Shown: positions 13,324 through 13,450 of the stretch, in pieces | Layout of the letters: the number at the start of each line of letters is the position of its first letter | Numbering within the stretch: position 1 is the first letter of the stretch | Source of the DNA: Thiomargarita sp. | GTDB taxonomy: Bacteria; Pseudomonadota; Gammaproteobacteria; Beggiatoales; Beggiatoaceae | Length of the DNA stretch: 13,450 bases | NCBI GenBank assembly: GCA_020721025.1 | Contig: DYNO01000082.1 | Span: 1-13,450 of the forward strand | Direction: 5' to 3' | Program-made: the position numbers and the translations under genes | Notes under the pieces: generated by a model | What the model saw: the letters and a program-made list of their open reading frames with translations, nothing else | Told to the model about the DNA's origin: nothing | Databases searched by the model: none

Positions 13324-13343
13324 TATTCAAACCCGTCAGGTTT
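13324..13343. repeat. Short inverted repeat related to the one after rplO
   Basis: AAACC-CGTCA-GGTTT (13329-13343) is a 5-bp stem. With its left flank it reads TTCAAACCCGTCAGGTTT, nearly the same as TTCAAAATCCGACAGGTTT at 8230-8248. A TTTTT run follows 8 nt later. It is probably one of a family of terminator-like repeats in this genome. Confidence 0.45.
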
Positions 13344-13357
13344 AGATGAGCTTTTTA

Positions 13358-13372
13358 TAGTTCCCCAGCCAT
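13358..13372 (+). repeat. 15-base copy of the tRNA-Gln 3' end (att-like)
   Basis: TAGTTCCCCAGCCAT here is identical, in the same orientation, to 3671-3685, the end of the tRNA-Gln gene including CCA and the next base. No other part of a tRNA is present around it. The two copies bracket the whole rplN-rplQ block. Confidence 0.7.
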
Positions 13373-13391
13373 ATTTGCGAAAACATTTTAG

Positions 13392-13450
13392 TAGTTGTAC
13401 AATAATCAAATTAATAGTTGTACAATAGTCAAATTAATAGTTGTACAATA
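13392..13450. repeat. 23-bp direct tandem repeat with TTGTACAA palindromes, cut by the window edge
   Basis: Units begin at 13392, 13415 and 13438, each starting TAGTTGTACAATA and separated by (A/G)TCAAATTAA; the first two differ at one base. Each unit has the perfect 8-bp palindrome TTGTACAA. The even spacing of about two helical turns suggests a protein-binding array, such as an operator for a gene beyond the edge. The rest of 13195-13391 shows no gene. Confidence 0.75.

Noticed and set aside
13392..13450. CRISPR array
   Set aside because: Repeats of 23 bp lie head to tail without unique spacers.

Overview
The window is a moderately AT-rich stretch of a gammaproteobacterial chromosome. The ribosomal proteins resemble the enterobacterial type closely: 142-aa L13, 179-aa L5, zinc-free 101-aa S14, 206-aa S4, 331-aa RpoA. 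The HEPN-NACHT gene with PPR-like repeats and the loose intergenic spacing recall the Thiotrichales/Beggiatoaceae. That placement is an inference from memory of such genomes and was not tested.

Layout. (1) Positions 1-2470, minus strand: a large STAND-type NTPase locus, cut by the window edge. An N-terminal HEPN-like region (R-N-x3-H) leads into a NACHT NTPase (Walker A GDAGMGKTT, Walker B LFLDGLNE). After a frame break comes the NACHT C-terminal F-V-H-Q-V-F-L-E-F-Y motif. After a second frame break comes a helical region that turns into PPR-like repeats at the edge. It looks like one immune-type or regulatory gene broken by two small indels, or by sequencing errors. (2) Positions 2471-3684, plus strand: a near-consensus promoter, rplM-rpsI, a hairpin and tRNA-Gln(CTG). 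(3) Positions 3685-13194, plus strand: the spc and alpha ribosomal operons, rplN-rplX-rplE-rpsN-rpsH-rplF-rplR-rpsE-rpmD-rplO-secY-rpmJ-rpsM-rpsK-rpsD-rpoA-rplQ, complete and in the E. coli order. (4) Positions 13195-13450: no gene, but terminator-like inverted repeats, a 15-base copy of the tRNA-Gln 3' end, and a 23-bp tandem repeat with TTGTACAA cores running off the edge.

The gene content of part 3 is ordinary. Two things about it are not. First, the S10 operon normally found just upstream of rplN is absent; the segment sits behind rplM-rpsI-tRNA-Gln instead and is bracketed by direct copies of the tRNA-Gln 3' end, which could be a scar of a rearrangement. Second, the usually tight superoperon is opened by inserted gaps of about 100-280 nt (rplX/rplE, rplR/rpsE, rplO/secY, rpsD/rpoA, rpoA/rplQ). 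Most of these hold strong inverted repeats, and several promoters with exact 17-bp spacers lie before rplM, rplN, secY and rpsM. The genes together make ribosomal subunit proteins, the SecY translocon channel and the RNA polymerase alpha subunit. The signals suggest several separately tunable transcription units rather than one long message.

The best candidates for something undescribed are the HEPN-NACHT-PPR locus, the direct repeat of the tRNA-Gln 3' end around the spc-alpha block, the pseudoknot-like element before rplE, the hairpin before rpsE, and the TTGTACAA tandem array at the right edge.
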